In this document: piece after piece, positions 16,246 to 25,334 of the stretch
How positions within the stretch are numbered: the stretch's first letter is position 1
Layout: every line of letters starts with the position of its first letter
Assembly (NCBI RefSeq): GCF_002086275.1
Contig: NZ_MVHT01000072.1
Location: 1-35,633, forward strand
DNA length: 35,633 nt
Origin: Mycobacterium intermedium
GTDB taxonomy: Bacteria > Actinomycetota > Actinomycetes > Mycobacteriales > Mycobacteriaceae
Reading direction: 5' to 3'
Program-made: the position numbers and the translations under genes
The notes under the pieces: generated by a model
What the model saw: only the letters and a program-made list of their open reading frames with translations
The model's database searches: none
Told to the model about the DNA's origin: nothing

Positions 16246-17016
16246 ATGAGCGCCCCAGAGGCCGCCGCCGTGCCTAACCCGCCGAACATTACGCAGCGCA
16301 GTGAAGAATCGGCAGTGATTCTGACGGTCGGGGGCGTACTGGACGCGGGCAACTCGGGCGAGCTCCGCGACAGCATCACAAAGGCCACGTTCGACGAACC
16401 GTTCGGGGTCGTGGTGGACGTCACGGGACTTGAAGTGCCCAACGACGAGGCATGGTCGATCCTGCTCAGCGCCCGCTGGCAGTTCGAGACCCGGCCGGAA
16501 GTCCCGATCGTCCTCGTCTGCGGCGACCGCGCCGCTCGCGAGGCAATCACCCACAGCGGGGTGGCCCGGTTCATGCCGGTCTTTCCGACCGAAAAAGGCG
16601 CGTTGAAGGCCGTAGCCAAGTTGATGCGCCGAAAGGTCCAGCGCAACGAGGCGAAATTGCCCGCAAATCTGACCAGCCTGCGCGAGTCGCGGAGGCTGGT
16701 TCGCGAGTGGCTGACCAGGTGGTCGAAGCCCGGGTTGATCCCGGTCGCGTTGGTGGTGGTCAACGTGTTCATCGAGAACGTCCTAGAGCACACCAACAGC
16801 GAACCGGTGATGCGGGTCGAGGTCGAGGGCACGACCGCGACCATTGCGATATCCGATACCAGCAGTGCCCCGGCCGTGCGCCTGGCGTCGCCCCCGAAGG
16901 GCATCGACGTCTCGGGGCTGGCGATTGTCGACGCGTTGTCGCGTGCCTGGGGTTGCGTTCCCACGGCGTCGGGCAAGACGGTCTGGGCGATCATCGGCCC
17001 CGAGAACCAGCTGTAA
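16246..17016 (+). CDS. STAS domain fused to RsbW-like HATPase
   Basis: A 256-residue protein joining the two halves of a sigma-factor partner switch. Residues ~10-125 form a STAS (anti-anti-sigma-like) domain. Residues ~140-256 form a GHKL ATPase like RsbW/SpoIIAB, with N-box Glu177-Asn178 in NVFIENVLEHT, DTSSAPAV around 202-209 and a GIDVSGLAIVDAL G-box-like segment. The STAS position that normally carries the phosphorylated Ser (DSSG) reads PNDEAWS (Asn66-Asp67-Glu68), so canonical phosphorylation is not possible. ATG 16246 is preferred to an upstream ATG at 16132: it has GAGGCG upstream and gives a length close to Rv0941c. The sigma or anti-sigma target is not in the window. Confidence 0.85.
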   Translation: MSAPEAAAVPNPPNITQRSEESAVILTVGGVLDAGNSGELRDSITKATFDEPFGVVVDVTGLEVPNDEAWSILLSARWQFETRPEVPIVLVCGDRAAREAITHSGVARFMPVFPTEKGALKAVAKLMRRKVQRNEAKLPANLTSLRESRRLVREWLTRWSKPGLIPVALVVVNVFIENVLEHTNSEPVMRVEVEGTTATIAISDTSSAPAVRLASPPKGIDVSGLAIVDALSRAWGCVPTASGKTVWAIIGPENQL

Positions 17017-17048
17017 GTCTGCTGTAGAGCGGTTCTACTGTTAGTGCC

Positions 17049-17918
17049 GTGCGATTCAGCTACGCGGAATCATTGACCGATCCCAGCTTCTACATTCCGT
17101 TGGCCAAGGCCGCCGAAGCAGCGGGATATCACAGCATGACGATCGCCGACAGCCTCGCTTACCCGTTCGAGTCGGACGCGAAATATCCCTATACGCCCGA
17201 CGGCAACCGCGAATTCCTAGACGGCAAGGAGATCATCGAGGCGTTCGTCCTGGCGGCGGCGCTGGGCGCGGTGACGACCAGACTGCGACTCAACTTCTTC
17301 GTGCTGAAGCTCCCCGTCCGGCATCCGGCGCTGACCGCCAAGCAGGCAAGTTCCCTGGCCGCATTGACTGGCAACCGATTGGGACTCGGCGTCGGCACCA
17401 GCCCCTGGCCAGAGGACTACGAGCTGATGGGCGTCCCGTTCGCCAAGCGCGGCAAGCGAATTGACGAATGCATTGAGATCGTGCAGGGCCTGACCACCGG
17501 CGAATACTTCGAATTCCACGGCCAGTTCTACGACATCCCGAAGACGAAGATGAGCCCGGCACCCACCGAGCCCATCCCCATCCTCGTCGGCGGCCACGCC
17601 GACGCCGCCCTGCGACGCGCGGCACGCCTGGACGGCTGGATGCACGGCGGCGGCACCGATCCCGAGGAGCTCGACCGACTCATCGCCAGGGTCAAGCAGT
17701 TTCGCGAAGAGTCGGGCAAGACCGGCCCGTTCGAGATTCACGTCATCTCCATGGACGCCTACACTGCGGACGGCATCAAGCGCCTCGAGGACAAGGGCGT
17801 CACCGACGTCATCGTGGGCTTCCGCATGCCCTACATCAAGGGTCCCGATACCGAACCGTTGGAGTCCAAGATTCGTCACCTCGAGCGGTACGCCGACAAG
17901 GTGATGTCGAAAGTCTGA
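17049..17918 (+). CDS. LLM-class (F420-dependent type) oxidoreductase
   Basis: A 289-residue luciferase-like TIM-barrel oxidoreductase; most mycobacterial members of this class use coenzyme F420. Typical segments are seen: MRFSYAESLTDPSFYIPLAKAAE at the start, GLGVGTSPWPEDYELMGVPF near 116-135, RGKRIDECIEIVQGL, and PIPILVGGHADAALRRAARLDGW. The start is GTG 17049, 32 nt after the STAS-ATPase stop, so it may share its transcript. It corresponds to Rv0940c by length and position. The substrate is unknown. The enoyl-CoA hydratase converges from the right, ending 14 bp away. Confidence 0.88.
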   Translation: MRFSYAESLTDPSFYIPLAKAAEAAGYHSMTIADSLAYPFESDAKYPYTPDGNREFLDGKEIIEAFVLAAALGAVTTRLRLNFFVLKLPVRHPALTAKQASSLAALTGNRLGLGVGTSPWPEDYELMGVPFAKRGKRIDECIEIVQGLTTGEYFEFHGQFYDIPKTKMSPAPTEPIPILVGGHADAALRRAARLDGWMHGGGTDPEELDRLIARVKQFREESGKTGPFEIHVISMDAYTADGIKRLEDKGVTDVIVGFRMPYIKGPDTEPLESKIRHLERYADKVMSKV

Positions 17919-17932
17919 GCGCGACATATGCG

Positions 17933-18739
17933 CTACATGGGGTCCCAGATGGGCGCGCGCTTCTCCCGATGCGCCTTGGCGGCCTCGGCGGGATTGTTGG
18001 TGAATCCGGTCAGTATCTGGGTGCGGTTCTCGATCTCGATGGCGTGCCGCAGGCTGGGTGCGTCCAGCGCCGCGTTGAGTCCGATCTTGGTCTGCCACAC
18101 ACCGAAAGCGTTGTTGGCGGCGATCTCTCGGGCCTTGGCCACAGCCGCCGTCATGAGGTCATCGGGTGCTACCACCTCGTGGACCAGCTTGATGCGATAG
18201 GCCTCGGCGGCGTCGATGATGCGCCCGGTCAGCATGAGTTCGCGGGCTACCCCGGCACCGACGATCTTGGGCAGCAGGTAACTGGTGCCCATGTCCATCG
18301 AGGAGAAGCCGGCCTTGATGAATACCGCCCCGAACCGGGCTTGCTCGGAGGCGATCCGGATGTCGGAGTGCAGCGCGAAGGCGAGGCCACCCCCGACGGC
18401 GACGCCGTTGACCGCGGCGATCACCGGAATGGGAAGTTCGTAGAGGCGGACGTAAAGGTCGGCGAGGCGGACCTGGGCGTCGTAGGTGACCTTGAACGCC
18501 GGGGTGGTCGGCTTGACCTTGGTCCACGCCTGGCCGGTGCCACTCAAGTCGGCGCCGGCACAGAAACCGCGGCCGGCTCCGGTCAGGATCGCCACACGGT
18601 AATCACCGCTGCCGAGCTCGTCCAGTGCCTCGTCCACGCCGTCGATCAGCGATCCGTCGATGGCGTTCAACCGTTCGGGTCGGTTCAACGTCACGCGGGC
18701 AATGCCGTCCTCGAGTGCTTCAAATTCCACTGCAGCCAT
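17933..18739 (-). CDS. Enoyl-CoA hydratase/isomerase family protein
   Basis: A 268-residue crotonase-fold protein (fatty-acid beta-oxidation type). VTLNRPERLNAIDGSL, AGRGFCAGADLSG and NGVAVGGGLAFAL form the CoA-binding and oxyanion-hole loops. The two usual catalytic Glu positions are altered: the segment after GGG reads LAFAL rather than xELA, and the second reads SSMDMGTSYLLP, with Asp where Glu is common. It may therefore be an isomerase or other crotonase rather than a true hydratase. ATG 18739 is chosen; GTG 18748 is possible. The gene is not between Rv0940c and Rv0939 in H37Rv as I recall it. Confidence 0.85.
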   Translation of the reverse strand: MAAVEFEALEDGIARVTLNRPERLNAIDGSLIDGVDEALDELGSGDYRVAILTGAGRGFCAGADLSGTGQAWTKVKPTTPAFKVTYDAQVRLADLYVRLYELPIPVIAAVNGVAVGGGLAFALHSDIRIASEQARFGAVFIKAGFSSMDMGTSYLLPKIVGAGVARELMLTGRIIDAAEAYRIKLVHEVVAPDDLMTAAVAKAREIAANNAFGVWQTKIGLNAALDAPSLRHAIEIENRTQILTGFTNNPAEAAKAHREKRAPIWDPM

Positions 18740-18820
18740 AACCCGCACGCTAGCGACTCAGCGAATGCCAAGGAACGCTGCCTATCGTAGAGCGGACGAT
18801 TCGACGACACGGGAGCAACC

Positions 18821-19738
18821 ATGACGCGAACTGACGACGACACCTGGGACCTCGCCACCAGCGTGGGAGCCACCGCCACCATGGTGGCCGCAGCCCGGGC
18901 GGCGGCAAGCAGGCGTCCGGAGCGCGTCATCAACGACCCGTTCGCCGAACCGCTGGTGCGTGCCGTCGGACTGGACCTGTTCACCCGGCTCGCCGCCGGC
19001 GAGCTGGACGCCGTCGACCGCGACGGAAAGCTGGGCTTCCCGCGGATGATCGACACGTTCGCCGCCCGCGCGGTGTTCTTCGACCAGTATTTCGCCGACG
19101 CCGGCAACGCCGGGCTCAAGCAAGTGGTCATCCTGGCTTCCGGGTTGGATTCTCGGCCCTATCGGTTGCCGTGGCCCGCAGGGACGACGGTGTACGAGAT
19201 CGATCAGCCTGAGGTACTCGAGTTCAAGGCGGCGACGGTGTCGAAACTGGGCGCTGTCTCCAACGCCGTGCACCGAAGCCTGCCGATCGATCTGCGCGAC
19301 GACTGGCCGGCTGCGTTGCGGGAGGCGGGCTTCGATTCGGGTGAGCCCACCGCGTGGCTCGCCGAAGGACTGCTCATCGGGTGGCTGCCGCCCGAGGCCG
19401 AGGTCCAGATGCTCGACGACATCGTCTCGCTCAGCGTGTCGGGCAGTCGGCTTGCCGCCGACTATGGGCAGGTCGCGGGTCTGACCGAAGAGACGCAGAA
19501 GCAGGCGCAGGTCATGGGCGAACGATGGCGCGACCTCGGCCTGGAACTCGACGTAGCCACACTCACTTATCCGGGTGAACACGTCGACGTTGCCGCACAC
19601 CTACGGTCGCAGGGGTGGCAGGCCACCACGTCGGACCTCGCCGACCTCTTCGACGCCGCCAAGCTGCCTCCGCTTGGGGAAGCCGCACAGCACATCCCCG
19701 GCAACTCGATTTTCTTCGTCCGCGCTTCGGCGCCCTAA
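18821..19738 (+). CDS. Class I SAM-dependent methyltransferase (mycobacterial putative leucine carboxyl methyltransferase-like family)
   Basis: A 305-residue member of the large mycobacterial methyltransferase family with N-terminus TWDLATSVGATATMVAAARA. It has the SAM-binding ILASGLDSRPYRLPW and acidic VYEIDQPEVLEF motifs, then AWLAEGLLIGWLPPEAEVQMLD. M. tuberculosis has over a dozen such paralogues (for example Rv0145/Rv0146); substrates are unknown. It starts at ATG 18821, with GGGAGC upstream, and is divergent from the enoyl-CoA hydratase gene with an 81-bp gap. Together with that gene it seems to be an insertion relative to the H37Rv order Rv0940c-Rv0939. Confidence 0.9.
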   Translation: MTRTDDDTWDLATSVGATATMVAAARAAASRRPERVINDPFAEPLVRAVGLDLFTRLAAGELDAVDRDGKLGFPRMIDTFAARAVFFDQYFADAGNAGLKQVVILASGLDSRPYRLPWPAGTTVYEIDQPEVLEFKAATVSKLGAVSNAVHRSLPIDLRDDWPAALREAGFDSGEPTAWLAEGLLIGWLPPEAEVQMLDDIVSLSVSGSRLAADYGQVAGLTEETQKQAQVMGERWRDLGLELDVATLTYPGEHVDVAAHLRSQGWQATTSDLADLFDAAKLPPLGEAAQHIPGNSIFFVRASAP

Positions 19739-19851
19739 CCGCCCGGATTCCCGAAATCATCTGTCGGCGTTGATATTTGTCGCTCAAAGCCGGGCACGAA
19801 GCGTCCCGTCCGGCGGAGAGGCTGGTGTGACGGATGCGACGACGCCCTACC

Positions 19852-21786
19852 TCACCCGGCCCGCTTGGCGAACCATTCGGCCTGCATGATCATCAGCGCC
19901 ATCAACTCCAACTGCGGGGTGTCCGGATCGAGTTCGCGGTAACGCTGGTAGATGTTCACCACCACCCGCTCGGCGTCTAGCCAGGTGGCGTACTCGCCCA
20001 GATCGATGGTGTCGGCGGCCTCGACGAACGACAGCCCCTTACGGTAGGCGGCCTCGGCCTGCTCGGAGATGTGTACGAGATATCCACGCACAGCGCGGAT
20101 TCCGTCCGGGTCGGTGATCGGGCCATGGCCGGGCACCACGGTCGGCGCGTCCAACGCAATCATCGCGTCACAGGCCGCAATCCAATTGGCAATCGGCCCG
20201 GCCCAGACAATCGGCGTACAGCCGATGAACAACAGGTCCCCGCCGAACAGCACCCCCGCGTCGGGCACGTGCACCACGGAATCCGCGGCGGTGTGGGCGG
20301 GCCCAAGATTCAACAGATCGATCCGCCGCCCACCCACGTCGATAGCGAGGTCACGGTCGAACGTCACATCGGCATTGCGCACCGTGATACCACTGAAGTC
20401 GAAGTGCCCGAAGCGATCTCGTGCATACGGCGTGGCGACCGGGCCGAGGTCGGTGGTCTGCACCATGGCCAGCATTTCCGGTGCCATCCCGTGCGCGATC
20501 TCCTCGGCGGTGCCCTTGGCGGCGATGATCTGAACCGATTCATCGAGCAGTTGGTTGCCGTGGGTGTGGTCGCCGTTGGAGTGGGTGATCAGCGCATGGG
20601 TGATCGGGGCCGCAGTGGTAATCGCCCGCATCGCGTCCAGCATCTCGCGCGTCAGCGCCAGGTCGAACAGCGTGTCCACCAGCAGCGACCCGCCGTCGCC
20701 GGCGACCAAACCTGCGTTGCTCCACCCGTATCCCCCGTCCGGCAACGTCCACGCCCACACTCGGTCGCCTACCTTGTGCAGGCCGCGGGTGTAGGGCGCC
20801 CGGGCCGGCGCCGGATTGACCCGGTTAGCGGGCGGTGCGGCATCTGGGTTTCGACGCGGGGCCAACGGGATCGGCGGCGCGCTGTACCGGACCGTCTGCC
20901 GCGTCTCGCCCAGACCCTCGACCCGCAGGGTGACGACGTCACCGTCGCGCAACCATCCCGGGAAGGACTCGAGGCTGGTCAGATGCTCGACGAGCGTGCA
21001 GGTAGGCACCGTGCCCGACCCGAACACGTCGCCTGGCCGTAACGTCACCCCCCGGGAGGCGTACGAGATCACTTCCCCGAAGCTCCAGTCCATCGCCCCG
21101 GTGGATCCCGACCCGATGACCGTGTCGTTGACCAGCGCGGTCACCTGCAGGCTCAGCTTGCCGTCCCGCCGATACGGTTCTAACTCGTCCACAGTGACCA
21201 GATACGGCCCCAGAGTGACGCCGCTGTCTTTGCCCTTGGCCTGTCCGATGCGCAGTTGCCCTTCCAGCTGTTGCAGGTCCCGCGCGGACCAGTCGTTGAA
21301 AATCGTGTAGCCGATGATCGATTGCTCGGCTTGTTCGACCGAAAGATCCTTGCCCGCCGCCCCGATGACGGCCGCGATCTCCAACTCGAAGTCCTGCCAA
21401 GCACTTCCGGGCGCGGTGGGCGTGTCGTCGTACGGACCCAAAACCGTTGCCGGACATGCGAAATAGAAGGCGGGGATGCGGTACCAGGTGTCCGACAGCA
21501 CCCGGCCACCTCCCATCGCCTCCTGACAGTTGCGCATGTGGTCGAGAAAGCACAGTGAATCGCGGATCGACGGGGGTTGCGGGAGCGGCGCAGCCAACGA
21601 CACCTCGTCGAGGCGTACCACTGCCGCTGGCGATCGCAACGCCTCCTCCCCCGCCGCGCGCAGCCCGTCGGCTCCGCGCCCGATCAGCTCCAGCAGCGTC
21701 AAGCCCGGTGCCACCGCGTAGATCGAATCGTCGGAGAGCACTCCGGTGCGCTCACCGTCGGCGCTTCGATATGTCACCCATTTCAT
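19852..21786 (-). CDS. Fusion of a fumarylacetoacetase-family domain and a metallo-beta-lactamase-fold domain
   Basis: A 644-residue two-domain protein, the same length as Rv0939. Residues 1-~300 form a fumarylacetoacetate hydrolase/HpaG-type domain with metal-binding FELEIAAV and NDWSARDLQQLEG, expected to act on ketoacids in aromatic degradation. Residues ~335-644 form a metallo-beta-lactamase fold with His402-Ser-Asn-Gly-Asp406-His407, where the usual HxHxDH has Asn at the second His; GGDLLFIG and VPGHGPIT follow. The ATG (21784-21786) overlaps the ligD stop as ATGA, so it is translated from the ligD transcript. Its biochemical role is unknown, and a link to DNA repair would be only by operon. 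Confidence 0.92.
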   Translation of the reverse strand: MKWVTYRSADGERTGVLSDDSIYAVAPGLTLLELIGRGADGLRAAGEEALRSPAAVVRLDEVSLAAPLPQPPSIRDSLCFLDHMRNCQEAMGGGRVLSDTWYRIPAFYFACPATVLGPYDDTPTAPGSAWQDFELEIAAVIGAAGKDLSVEQAEQSIIGYTIFNDWSARDLQQLEGQLRIGQAKGKDSGVTLGPYLVTVDELEPYRRDGKLSLQVTALVNDTVIGSGSTGAMDWSFGEVISYASRGVTLRPGDVFGSGTVPTCTLVEHLTSLESFPGWLRDGDVVTLRVEGLGETRQTVRYSAPPIPLAPRRNPDAAPPANRVNPAPARAPYTRGLHKVGDRVWAWTLPDGGYGWSNAGLVAGDGGSLLVDTLFDLALTREMLDAMRAITTAAPITHALITHSNGDHTHGNQLLDESVQIIAAKGTAEEIAHGMAPEMLAMVQTTDLGPVATPYARDRFGHFDFSGITVRNADVTFDRDLAIDVGGRRIDLLNLGPAHTAADSVVHVPDAGVLFGGDLLFIGCTPIVWAGPIANWIAACDAMIALDAPTVVPGHGPITDPDGIRAVRGYLVHISEQAEAAYRKGLSFVEAADTIDLGEYATWLDAERVVVNIYQRYRELDPDTPQLELMALMIMQAEWFAKRAG

Positions 21787-24050
21787 TCGCGCACCACCTC
21801 ACTCGGTTTCTTGTCCGGTCGCAAACCACGCCAACTCGACTGTCGCAACCGGTTATCCGGGGTCCACTCGCTGTATCGCACTTCGCCGACCAGCGTCGGC
21901 TTGACGTAGGTAACACCCCTTGCCTCGCTCCTGGGAAGGGGCGGGTTGAAGGGCGACTCGTCGGTATGCAACGGCTCCAACGTCTTTTTCAGCTTGGCCA
22001 GTTCACGCTCGGTGAACCCGGTGCCGACCCTGCCGACGAACTGCAGTCCGTCCGGACCGGGGATGCCCATCAGCAGCGCGCCGATACCGCTGCTGCGCCC
22101 GCCCTCCCCCACGCGCCAACCGCCGATGACAACTTCCTGGGTGTTCCAGTGCTTGTCCTTCACCCACGACGCCGAGCGCCGGCCCGGCTGATAACTGGAA
22201 TCCCGCCGCTTGGCAATCACTCCCTCCCAGCCGCGCTTGCGGGAATACTCCAGCGCCTCATCTCCAGACCCGGGCAGCGAGTCCGGGACGATGAGATCGC
22301 CGGCCTCGCCAAGGGTTTCCAGCAGCTTGCGCCGGTCCTGATACTTGGCCCGCAGCAGCGAGCGGCCGTCAAGGTAGAGCAGGTCGAACGCCCAGAACTC
22401 GACGCGGCTACCGCGGCCCCGGTTCTGCATCTCGCTGAAACTGGGCACGCCTGCGGCATTGAGGACGACAGCCTCGCCGTCCAGCACCACGTGATGGTCG
22501 GTGAGTTTGTCGGCCAGAGACTGCAATTGGGGATACTCGCGAGTGACATCGCGTCCGCTGCGGGAACGCAGTCGGACCTTGCCGTGGTCGGCCTCGACCA
22601 GTAGCCGGTACCCATCCCACTTGCCTTCGAATGCCCACTGACCGGGCTTGAGCCCCGACACTGAACCGTGGGTGGAAAACATCGGAAAAAGCGTATCGAA
22701 GTCGAAGACCTTCTGGTCCTTCATCCGGTGCGCCAACCACTGGTCACCCTTGGTCTGAATCAGCGCATACCGCCCCGAGATTCGACTTCCGTGTAGGTTG
22801 ACGATCACCTCGTCGTCGTTGAACTTCTCCGTGTCATACGTGCCGGAATCCCAGATGATCACCTTTCCGGCACCGTACTCCCCTTTGGGTATCTCCCCCT
22901 CGAACGTGCCGTATTCCAGCGGGTGATCCTCGGTGTGCACCGCCAGATGGTTGACCGAGGGAGTGTCGGGCAGGTTCTTGGGCACCGCCCAGGACACCAG
23001 CACGCCGTCGCGTTCCAACCGGAAGTCGTAGTGCAGTCGGCGGGCGTGGTGTTCTTGGATGACGAACGTATTGTCCTTGCCCGTAGCGGGTTTCGCGCGA
23101 GGCACCGGCTCCGGTGTCTTGGACGGATCGCGCATGCTGCGGTATTTGGCCAGGCGGTCCGCGCCCGGCACGTCGACATCAAGTGGCGCAAGCAGATCGC
23201 CGTCGCGCGCGACCCGATCCAGCACCTCGTCATAGGTGAGCTGACGCAATTTGGGGTCGTCGAGTTCGTCCCAGGTCCGCGGTGCCGCGACCGTCGGGTG
23301 CTGGCGTCCGCGCAGCGAATACGGCGCGATCGTGGTCTTCGACCCGCTGTTCTGACTCCAGTCCAAGAACACCTTGCCCGCCCGAAGACTCTTGGTCATG
23401 GTGGCGGTTACCAACTTTGGCATAGACTTTTCCAGTTGTTGCGCAACGCGTTTCGCCAACACCGTGGCACCCTTACTGCTCACCGGCTCTGCCAGCGGCG
23501 CGTACAGGTGAATCCCCTTGCTGCCGCTGGTAAGCGGGTAGGTCTGCAACCCGATGTCGCCCATCAGTTCCCGCACCGCGCGCGCCACTTCGCACAACTG
23601 GCTCATCGTCACACCCTCGCCCGGATCCAGATCGAACACCAATCGGGTTGCCGGGCCGGGCTTCAACTCCTGCGCCTTGCTGCGCGTCCATTCGGCGACG
23701 AACCGCCACTGCGGCACATGCACCTCGAGCGCCGCCTGCTGCGCAATCCAAGCCAGCCCGGCAGGACTGTCGATGATCGGATAGGTGGTCGTTCCCGAGC
23801 GATGCACCACGCTGGCCCGCGGCAGCCAATCCGGCGCGGATGCGGCCAGCTGCTTCTCGAAGAACGCCGCCTCCTCCACGCCGTTGGGCCAACGCTTGCG
23901 CGTGGCCGGACGCCCGGCGATGTGCGGAATCATCACTTCGGCGATCCGCGTGTAGTAGTCGTACACGTCGCTCTTGGTGGTGCCCGTCGCGGGGTAGAGG
24001 ACCTTGTCGGCGTTGGTCAGCTTCACCCGCTGCTCCTGCGCCGAACCCAT
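21783..24050 (-). CDS. ligD: Multifunctional NHEJ DNA ligase D
   Basis: A 755-residue ATP-dependent ligase that processes and seals double-strand breaks with Ku. Domain order is the mycobacterial one. The N-terminal polymerase/primase domain (to ~290) has catalytic Asp140 and Asp142 in FDLDPGEG. The 3'-phosphoesterase domain (~320-460) starts with FVIQEHHARRLHYDFRLE. The C-terminal ligase domain has nucleotidyl Lys477 in FEGKWDGYR and motif VVLDGEAVV. ATG 24050 starts MGSAQEQRVKLTNADKVLYP, as in M. tuberculosis LigD; upstream in-frame starts would run into the divergent kinase gene. The gap to that kinase is only 22 bp. The stop overlaps the next gene's ATG. Confidence 0.97.
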   Translation of the reverse strand: MGSAQEQRVKLTNADKVLYPATGTTKSDVYDYYTRIAEVMIPHIAGRPATRKRWPNGVEEAAFFEKQLAASAPDWLPRASVVHRSGTTTYPIIDSPAGLAWIAQQAALEVHVPQWRFVAEWTRSKAQELKPGPATRLVFDLDPGEGVTMSQLCEVARAVRELMGDIGLQTYPLTSGSKGIHLYAPLAEPVSSKGATVLAKRVAQQLEKSMPKLVTATMTKSLRAGKVFLDWSQNSGSKTTIAPYSLRGRQHPTVAAPRTWDELDDPKLRQLTYDEVLDRVARDGDLLAPLDVDVPGADRLAKYRSMRDPSKTPEPVPRAKPATGKDNTFVIQEHHARRLHYDFRLERDGVLVSWAVPKNLPDTPSVNHLAVHTEDHPLEYGTFEGEIPKGEYGAGKVIIWDSGTYDTEKFNDDEVIVNLHGSRISGRYALIQTKGDQWLAHRMKDQKVFDFDTLFPMFSTHGSVSGLKPGQWAFEGKWDGYRLLVEADHGKVRLRSRSGRDVTREYPQLQSLADKLTDHHVVLDGEAVVLNAAGVPSFSEMQNRGRGSRVEFWAFDLLYLDGRSLLRAKYQDRRKLLETLGEAGDLIVPDSLPGSGDEALEYSRKRGWEGVIAKRRDSSYQPGRRSASWVKDKHWNTQEVVIGGWRVGEGGRSSGIGALLMGIPGPDGLQFVGRVGTGFTERELAKLKKTLEPLHTDESPFNPPLPRSEARGVTYVKPTLVGEVRYSEWTPDNRLRQSSWRGLRPDKKPSEVVRE

Positions 24051-24072
24051 ATTGTCAACGTAACCTGTCGGC

Positions 24073-24990
24073 ATGGCGCGTGGGCTGGTGATCGGCGAGG
24101 CGCTGATCGACATCGTGGACGGCCCGTCGCCCGGCGAGCACGTCGGCGGGAGCCCGCTGAACGTCGCCGTCGGACTGAGCAGGCTGGGCCGCGGCGTCGA
24201 CTTCCTGACCCACATCGCCGACGACGCAGCAGGCAAACGTATCGCAGATCACCTCAAAAGTGCTGGCGTGCAACTTGTTCCGGGAAGCATTACCGCCAGC
24301 CGCACCCCGACTGCGCGGGCGAGGATAGGTGCCGGGCAGGCCACCTACGAGTTCGATCTGGACTGGCAACTGTCCGGGATACCGCCCGTCCCACCACCGT
24401 TGTTCGTCCACACCGGTTCGATCGCCGCAGTACGCGAGCCCGGTTGCCTGGCGGTCGTGGCCGTGCTCGACGCATACCGGGTGTCGTCCACGGTCACCTT
24501 CGACCCCAACGTGCGTCCCTCGCTGGGCCTCGATCACGGCCTGGTCCGCGAACGCATCAGCCACCTGGTCGAGCGCAGCGACATCATCAAGGCCAGCGAA
24601 GACGATCTGCGCTGGATCAATCCCCAGCAAACCCCCGAGCAGACCGCGCGGACCTGGCTGGCGTCGGGACCCGCGGTCGTGGCGCTGACTCTGGGTGAGC
24701 GGGGCTCGTTGGCGTTCTGTGCGGCAGGCGAGGCCCACGCGCCGGCCCGCCCGGTCCAGGTCGTGGACACCATCGGCGCCGGTGACGCCTTCATGGTCGG
24801 CCTGCTGGACAGACTGTGGGAACTGGGGTTGTTGGGCGGTGATCGGCGGTCCGCACTGCGCCGGATTGGGATCGACGCGTTGACCTCGGCCCTCGAAGTG
24901 GCGGCCGCGGCCTCGGCGTTGACCGTCGCCCGTGCGGGTGCCGACATCCCCGACCGAGCCGCCCTCGATGCCGCGGCACATTCGGAGTGA
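24073..24990 (+). CDS. PfkB-family carbohydrate kinase
   Basis: A 305-residue ribokinase/fructokinase-type sugar kinase. The N-terminus MARGLVIGEALIDIVDG and signature GGSPLNVAVGLSRLG mark the PfkB fold. The second signature DTIGAGDAF has the catalytic base Asp238 after Gly-Ala-Gly (235-237). The sugar is not readable from the sequence; fructokinase is likely from overall look. ATG 24073 lies only 22 bp from the divergent ligD start, so the two share one short promoter region. This gene and the CsbD-like one stand between LigD and Ku; H37Rv does not have them there. Confidence 0.9.
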   Translation: MARGLVIGEALIDIVDGPSPGEHVGGSPLNVAVGLSRLGRGVDFLTHIADDAAGKRIADHLKSAGVQLVPGSITASRTPTARARIGAGQATYEFDLDWQLSGIPPVPPPLFVHTGSIAAVREPGCLAVVAVLDAYRVSSTVTFDPNVRPSLGLDHGLVRERISHLVERSDIIKASEDDLRWINPQQTPEQTARTWLASGPAVVALTLGERGSLAFCAAGEAHAPARPVQVVDTIGAGDAFMVGLLDRLWELGLLGGDRRSALRRIGIDALTSALEVAAAASALTVARAGADIPDRAALDAAAHSE

Positions 24991-25097
24991 CCACGACCAG
25001 GGCCTGAGCACCCCACCGCGGAACGCCGCTGCGCGCTCTCGTTTCGGCTCGGGGACCCGGCGGGTACCCGGACTGCACAGGCAAAGGAGGATGGGCC

Positions 25098-25334
25098 ATG
25101 GCAGGCGCAGACAAGGCGCGAAACAAGGTTCAGAAAGTCAGCGGCACAGCCAAAGAGTTTGTCGGCCGGGCAACTAGGGACCGCAGGCTGACGACGGAGG
25201 GCCGCAACGATCAGCGGCTCGCCGACCTCAAGGATGCGGGCGAGAAGATCAAAGACGTATTCCGACCCAAGGGTTCACGCCGTCGGACGACCCGGACGAC
25301 ACCTACGACCCCGACGACCAGGCGGACCATCTGA
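25098..25334 (+). CDS. CsbD-like small stress protein, with possible C-terminal frameshift
   Basis: A 78-residue protein with a CsbD-like N-terminal two-thirds (ADKARNKVQKVSGTAKEF, GRNDQRLADLKDAGEKIKDVF), a family of small charged stress-induced proteins of unknown function. A very strong ribosome site AAAGGAGG (25082-25089) precedes ATG 25098. After codon ~57 the reading frame gives Thr/Arg-rich sequence (TTRTTPTT). In the -1 frame the same bases give an acidic tail (GFTPSDDPDDTYDPDD) running to TAG 25352-25354, with a more mycobacterial third-position GC. So a 1-base indel near 25266-25272 is possible, either real or a sequencing error. It lies just upstream of Ku. Confidence 0.75.
   Translation: MAGADKARNKVQKVSGTAKEFVGRATRDRRLTTEGRNDQRLADLKDAGEKIKDVFRPKGSRRRTTRTTPTTPTTRRTI

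Noticed and set aside
23000..24236. Upstream extension of LigD to 24236 (817 codons)
   Set aside because: The extra 62 residues are antisense to the start of the PfkB kinase gene and are not part of known LigD; ATG 24050 gives the canonical N-terminus.
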